A stretch of 64,000 nucleotides of DNA from the NCBI GenBank assembly GCA_003116975.1, contig BGKB01000040.1, positions 124,001 through 188,000 of the forward strand. Direction: 5' to 3'. The DNA comes from Aurantiochytrium sp. KH105 (lineage: Eukaryota; Sar; Bigyra; Thraustochytrida; Thraustochytriidae). The translations under genes and the position numbers were made by a program. A model generated the notes under the pieces. It was not told the DNA's origin, did not search any database, and saw only the letters and a program-made list of their open reading frames with translations. Positions within the stretch are counted from its first letter, which is position 1. Each line of letters begins with the position of its first letter. Shown here one piece after another: positions 58,906-64,000 of the stretch.

Positions 58906-61528
58906 AAGACGCTCGCGCTAGAACGCCTCGTCGCCACGCTTGAGAAGAGTGCGAGGGATGTGCAGATTTGGCGAACGTTGTAGGCCTAGCGCAAGAGAGG
59001 GATGCAGTGAACAGTATTGATGGATTCGAAAGTCGGAAATTGAAGTTGCAGCCACAGCCACCAGTTCCCGCAGAGGTTTTCGCTGCAACCCTTGGACTTC
59101 GGCCGCTCGAAAACCTTTTCAAGAGCAATTTTGCCAAGGCCCAAGCCCTCCCTTACATGGCAGATCGACGGCACTTGGACTACAACACCTTCGTCTCGTC
59201 GCCATGCCATCTCTTACGTTGCTTGATGCGAGAAGCCTGGCGACGAACAAAACAAGCTTATCGTAGGGTCAAGTCTCTGGGCACCAGGCGGTCGGTCGGG
59301 CAAAGGGGTTGAACTGCAAAGCTCCTGCAGCAGTGCAGCAAGCTCACCGCATCTTCTCCAATTGATCTCCATGAGATGGACTGACGCCTCCAAAGTTGAA
59401 CGAGCAGCATCGTCGGGACATAGTTTACTTGAGAAGCATGCTTAGCCTCCTTTTCTTGGCGCGATCTTGATCAAGTCGATTCGGCGAAACGCAAGGCTAC
59501 TGCCACTTCCAAGGAGACTTGCAAGTTCCAACCGCGAAAACGTCTGACAAGATTCTTGGCCGCTGCAGTGCAGCTAGCAAAGGTGGCTTCAAGTGGAGAA
59601 AGAAGGTCCAGAGGTTTATTTGTTCATTCCATCGTGGACGGTAAGTCAACTTTACAACGTCGGAGAGTTAGTTCTTTCTTAATCGCTTGCTATACATACT
59701 TTAAGCTTGACGCGCAGCGACTGAACCGCCAGTCTCGGCGCGTGCTCGCGCAAGCATTATAGGCCCCGGCGACGGCAAGTAGTGTCAAGCGAGCGAATGG
59801 CGAGTGAACGAGCGACGGCATATCCGGTGGGAGCACAGACCTATGCCGCCTCTGAGCTCCACTGCCTCCGCGCGCGCCCAGTAACAAGCCCTCTTTTCGC
59901 GCGGCACGCGCCCCCCGCAGCTTCCGGGAGAAGATTCGAGGCCAGCTCCAGCGGACGCTGGCAAAGCGGAGAAATACTGGCCGCGGATCATCCTGACGCT
60001 AGTGATTGCGGCTACGCATATCCGTGCTCCTCGCCTTGCTCGGGCTGCGGGGCCGCGCTATTGCTGCGGGCGGGGCCGGTCAATCGTATGCCAGGGGACA
60101 GACCGCATGCGTCGGAGAGCGAGAGAAGATGCGACGGCCCTGCGGCACTCGAGTGAGCCTTGGCGCGGGGTCGGGCGTCTCCTTAAAATAGAGGGGACGG
60201 GAAGCCTCAAGGCTCGCTGGAGTGTCTGAAAGCGCGCTGGACGATGCTACGATCGATTGAGACTCCGGCTCCGCGCCGCCGCAGCTTCACCCGAGGCGCC
60301 TTTCGATAGCCCTCAGTGCGCGCGGATGGAGAGAGGAGAAGATGCGACGGCCGGCATCAGCGCAAGAGCTCGTCGTTTTCGGCTCGACGAAGGTACATCG
60401 CATCGCATTCTCTCGCAGAGCCATATGACTGGGAAAGGGGGTCAGGAATCGAGTAAAAACGAGTGACCTAGCTCCTTCCATCTGTCCTCTCCGTCCCGTC
60501 CGCCGGACCCGTCGGAGCTTCTGGCCGCTGCCGTTTGTCTTGCTGCAGGCCGGTTCTCATCACCGGCCCGGCGGCCACGGCCGTGGACGCGCGCGAGCAG
60601 CACAGGCAGTGAGCAAGCCGCCTAGTTCGTTCGTGATGCATCATCAGGACGGCGGCCGGCACGGCTGGCTTAGGAAGTCCTCCAACTAGGCTTATTTACT
60701 GACAGTGACTGCAAGCGAAGTGATAAGCGAAAGGCGAAATGCGCAGTAGCCACAGCTGGCTGACCCCACAGCCATACAAGGTGCGGGGCCCCGAGGTTCA
60801 CTAGCTGTAAGATTGGACGAGGAGGCCGAATTTGAAACGCGGCTGCCAGATGAAAAGAAGCAGACAGGTAGTAGTCAGACAGACCGATCGATGGCGACAA
60901 ACAGACAGCCAACTCGCGCGGCAGCCGATCGGGTTCGAGCAGCGCAGCTTGGAACGGCGGAGAGAGCGCGGCAGTGCAGTACGCGGGAGCAGCGAGGAGG
61001 AGGGGCAGCGCGGCGCAGTGCCTGCCAGGCTCTCGGCGCCGTTTTGCAGGAAGGAGGAGGAGGAAGAAAGCCTCAAAAGGAAACTCCTCGAGGGGGAGAG
61101 AGGGCTTTGACTTGGGCCTGCCTGGCCCGGTTTGCATCGCGGCGTGCGTCCTAGAAGTACGTAGGCATTGCGTGCGCATCGCATCTCCGCAGCGCCTCAG
61201 GCCCTCGTCTCGCGCCGTTCTCGCGCGCTCCGGAACGGCGGGAAGCAGCAGCGGCCGCGAGCTTGAGACTGGCAAGGAGGTTTGAATTGTCGATCGTGGT
61301 TTCGGGACGGACCCGAAGTCAATCGGTCGATCAATCGATAACTGCGAAGAGCACGCACGGGCGAGTCAAAGCTAGCCGCTGAGTTGTGGTCGCATCTCCA
61401 CTCGCACTCTCCCTCTCTGGCTGGTGTGCCTGGCTGACGATTGGGCTCTTGGCCTCTCGTTGCCGCCGGGCCGATCGAAACGAGAAGCAGCTGCGAATTC
61501 AAATCGCTTTTCAAATCCGCGACGGCTC

Positions 61529-61531
61529 GCA

Positions 61532-61567
<36 letters not shown>

Positions 61568-61575
61568 GCAGCAGC
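61529..61575. repeat. CAG microsatellite
   Basis: About fourteen CAG/CAGCGG units about 700 bases upstream of the SPX gene. Not inside a recognised coding frame. Confidence 0.85.
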
Positions 61576-62274
61576 AGCAGCGGCGGCGGCAACTTCGGCA
61601 GCGTGTCGAGCCTGGCCTGCGTCACGTCGTCCCGGCCCGCCAGGTCCGTCGGAGTGCCAGACCGTGTGGCTTCGCACCTTGCTCGGCTTCTGTCTGCAGG
61701 ACTCCCTGGAAGGAGCCAAACTCGCTTCGACGCCGCCAGCTCGCGACCCGCGGACGGCGCAGCGCAGCAGAGCGTGGCGCAGCGCTGCGCGGCGCGGAAG
61801 GCCTACAGCGCAGCGGCGGCGGGCGGAGAAGAGCGCAGCGCAGCGAGGTGCAGCGAGGCGAAGCGGGTCGCAGCGCGCGTGAAGTGGGCAGAGGAAGCGG
61901 CCGAGCGGACAGTCGACAGCGGCACATCTACGCTCCTCCTACTCCGTTGCTTTCCCTCTCTCGTTGGTTGGCCGAAAGCCTGAAAGCGATCGAGCGAGCG
62001 AGCGAGCGAGCGAGCGACGCTCTTGGACAGGCCAAGAGGGAGACAAGAGGCGCACGCGTACGCGGTGCGGGCTGTCCTTCTCTTTTTCGTGTTGTTGCTG
62101 TTGGACGCCACGCCTCTCGCCCCCTCCTTGTGATTCGCGTGACGTTGGTCACCCAGTGGGCCTGTAAAGAGGGAGAGGAGTCCTTCAGTATATTACATAA
62201 GGGCAGGAGCCCGGCAGACTGGAAAACCCCGAGCCCAGTCGTGCGCCAAGCGAGTCGAGCCAAACAAAGCCAAA

Positions 62275-63291
62275 ATGAAGTTTGGCAAGAAGATCGCTCA
62301 TGCCGCGAACACGTCCACCGAGCTGTGCAAGCCCGAGTGCTGGCTCGACTACAAGCAGCTCAAAAAGCTGCTAAAGACCTTTGAGGCATCCTCCGCGGGC
62401 AAAGCCACCGCCATTGAACGATGCTCCAACGTGGCTGTCGCAGAGCTCATGAAGAACGCCGACGAAAAGAACTTCTTTCTGTTCCTGCGCAAAGAGCTGG
62501 GCAAGGTCTCCCACATCTTTGCAGAGCTCGAGCGACGCGCACTCACCCAGTTTCTTCAGCTCTTGCATGTCATCGAGGCCGCGCGCAGCGAGATGCGCGC
62601 TCATCCGGCCGAGGCCCTCAACCCCATCGTTGAGCGCCTCACCGTTGTGCACAGACATCTCGTTCTTCTCCGCAACTTTGCCGTTCTCAACTACTGCGGC
62701 TTCACCAAGATCCTGAAAAAGCACGACAAGCTCACCGGCTTTGAGACCAAAGATAAATACATGCTCAAGATTGTCAACGAGCAGGCCTTTGCGCAACACA
62801 CCACACTGAAAAAGGCTCTTGAAATCATTGCAGAAGAGTACGAGGCCCTTAAGTCCGGAACAGTGCTCATCGCCTCGCGTCGCCACGCCGTAGACGACTT
62901 TACAAGCTCCATTCAAGACGCAAAACCCACGGGACATGTGCGGAAAAACTCGGATGCAGAGGTTAGCAAGGCCAACTCGAAGTCATCCATCAAAATGGCT
63001 GCGCCGCGCGCTCCCAAAAATGCCCCCGCACCCAAGGTCGATACCAAGCGCTACCGCGCTCAGCCTCTCAAACGCCAAACCGCAAACGATCAAAAGGAAC
63101 AGTTTGCATGCGCAAATACAGACGCAGCCATCAACTGGGATGCAAAGACCCGTCCAAGAAAGCGCTCGCGACTCGGCGCCGAGATGGCTGAGCAGCTCCT
63201 TCCTTCCGATCCGCTCTTTTCCCTCATGCATGCCGTCGAAATGCATTCTCAAATAGAGACTTCCAAGCTCGAGTCCAAGTCTTCCGCATGA
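62275..63291 (+). CDS. SPX-domain protein
   Basis: 338 residues. SPX domains bind inositol pyrophosphates and sense cellular phosphate. The N-terminus MKFGKKIAHA and YKQLKKLLK, then FFLFLRKELGKVSHIF and FTKILKKHDKLTG, carry the lysine cluster that binds the ligand. The SPX domain spans about residues 1-175. The C-terminal half (about 200-338) is disordered and basic, with no EXS, transporter, RING or VTC domain. It is therefore a stand-alone SPX protein, as in plant SPX regulators. The ATG is in context AAAATGAAG. Confidence 0.85.
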   Translation: MKFGKKIAHAANTSTELCKPECWLDYKQLKKLLKTFEASSAGKATAIERCSNVAVAELMKNADEKNFFLFLRKELGKVSHIFAELERRALTQFLQLLHVIEAARSEMRAHPAEALNPIVERLTVVHRHLVLLRNFAVLNYCGFTKILKKHDKLTGFETKDKYMLKIVNEQAFAQHTTLKKALEIIAEEYEALKSGTVLIASRRHAVDDFTSSIQDAKPTGHVRKNSDAEVSKANSKSSIKMAAPRAPKNAPAPKVDTKRYRAQPLKRQTANDQKEQFACANTDAAINWDAKTRPRKRSRLGAEMAEQLLPSDPLFSLMHAVEMHSQIETSKLESKSSA

Positions 63292-64000
63292 TTTCTTCCT
63301 GTACATTGCAACCCCCGTGTCACGGCTTTGGGGCCTCTTTGCTCTCTTCCGACGTCTGTATTCTTCCTCAGCCCCTGTTAGTCCTCTTGCTGCAGGTTGG
63401 GCCGTCTTCGCAAGACTTTTTCTACTCTTCTTCTTCTTCTTCTTCTTCCTGGAAAGGTCCCATTAATCACCCGTCTCTTCTGATTCGTGAAATCGAGTCA
63501 TACACCTCTTCATTTGTATTCGTTTGATCATAACAATGCCAGCATTCTGGCATTGACTCCTGACGAACACGCCACACACACGCACACACACCCCAAAACC
63601 CACGCGATCGAGCCCGAATTTCCGGGCCCTTCCACGTGAACCTGAGGAATGCAAGCCGCGCTCCTCACACCCGTAGTCTTTTTTTGTTTTAATCGCTCCC
63701 CCCTAGTAGTACGTACCACCATCATCACGAATGATTTATACCTGTCTCTGAAGCGCTGTAGAATACTTTTGGGTCGAACAAAGACTTGCGTGTCAAAAAG
63801 AAGTGAGTTTTTGCTTGATTGACTGCGAGGCATCTAGTGCCTCAGAAGGCGAACTTCAAGCCATCGTCACTAACTTTGTTCGTATTCGAAGCAATCAGGT
63901 GCAGAAAAATGCGGGGACTCAACGATCGACAATCTGGTGTAATGCATAAAATTCATGCGCACAAGCATGCATATATTGATCATATTTTCATAAATTGGAC
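63292..64000. other. Downstream flank with TTC tract and a small hairpin
   Basis: About 700 bases to the window end. A TTC tract lies at about 63428-63449. A perfect 8-base inverted repeat with a 4-base loop (AATGCCAG/CTGGCATT) lies at about 63535-63554, downstream of the SPX gene. No gene recognised. Confidence 0.55.

Larger units (their letters stand above)
57016..62274. other. 5.2-kb stretch with no recognised gene
   Basis: The largest gene-free stretch of the core part. It has a three-fold 14-base repeat at about 58860-58905 (GGTGCGGACGCGAG), a CAG tract at about 61529-61575, a GAGC tract at about 61990-62018 and GC-rich sequence from 60.9 kb on, which likely includes the SPX promoter. 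Open frames here do not resemble known proteins. I see no rRNA or tRNA. Confidence 0.5.

Noticed and set aside
57016-62274. rRNA gene in the gene-free stretch
   Set aside because: No recognisable conserved rRNA core sequence was seen on either strand.
61386-62384. 332-residue plus-strand frame upstream of the SPX gene
   Set aside because: Contains polyglutamine-type repeat translation and overlaps the real SPX start in another frame; no domain.

Overview
The window looks like nuclear DNA of an intron-poor, GC-rich protist. A thraustochytrid-like stramenopile (Labyrinthulomycetes) is my best guess: the genes encode a Rab GTPase, an acidic-loop E2 enzyme, an SPX protein, an NCA2-like protein, trimethyllysine dioxygenase, a three-histidine-box desaturase and a HAT3.1-like PHD protein, and the one clear intron has GTAAGT/TAG borders. 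Taxonomy is inferred from gene content only.

The left third (about 1-23.4 kb) is accessory and lower in GC. It holds both subunits of class I ribonucleotide reductase (344-3215 and 11258-12241), a poxvirus-A22-type Holliday junction resolvase (14898-15455), a possible TBP-like protein (15505-16554), and small unrecognised proteins: two membrane proteins, one with a myristoylation-like start, and a third ending in a CaaX-like box. Together these resemble a piece of a large DNA virus (Nucleocytoviricota or mirusvirus grade) lodged in the genome; no capsid or packaging gene is visible. Between the two reductase genes lies a 1488-residue receptor-like protein (4306-8772) with a TIR-like region, a TIR domain, a NACHT/STAND NTPase and about a dozen nearly identical 40-residue WD repeats that differ at only a few fixed positions. 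From 17.2 to 23.4 kb are a divergent nucleotide-sugar dehydrogenase with a partial duplicate, an unrecognised acidic protein and two Crinkler-like nuclease/kinase effector relics.

The right two thirds (23.6-64 kb) is core genome with single-exon genes on both strands: desaturase, mitochondrial methionyl-tRNA synthetase, two nuclear-looking unknown proteins, an ARM-repeat protein, a TPR-methyltransferase, a class 3 lipase, an S49 protease, a UBE2G-type E2, Rab1, a PHD protein, an AIRIM-like protein, NCA2, trimethyllysine dioxygenase, a small secreted protein, a BART-domain protein, an alpha-arrestin, a tandem helical-repeat protein and an SPX protein. Gene spacing is mostly 0.1-1 kb, with larger non-coding stretches at 24.1-25.7, 33.1-35.2, 42.4-44.5 and 57.0-62.3 kb.

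The items most worth a second look are the WD-repeat NLR, its position inside a virus-like block, and short tandem-repeat leaders that sit directly before several start codons in both compartments.
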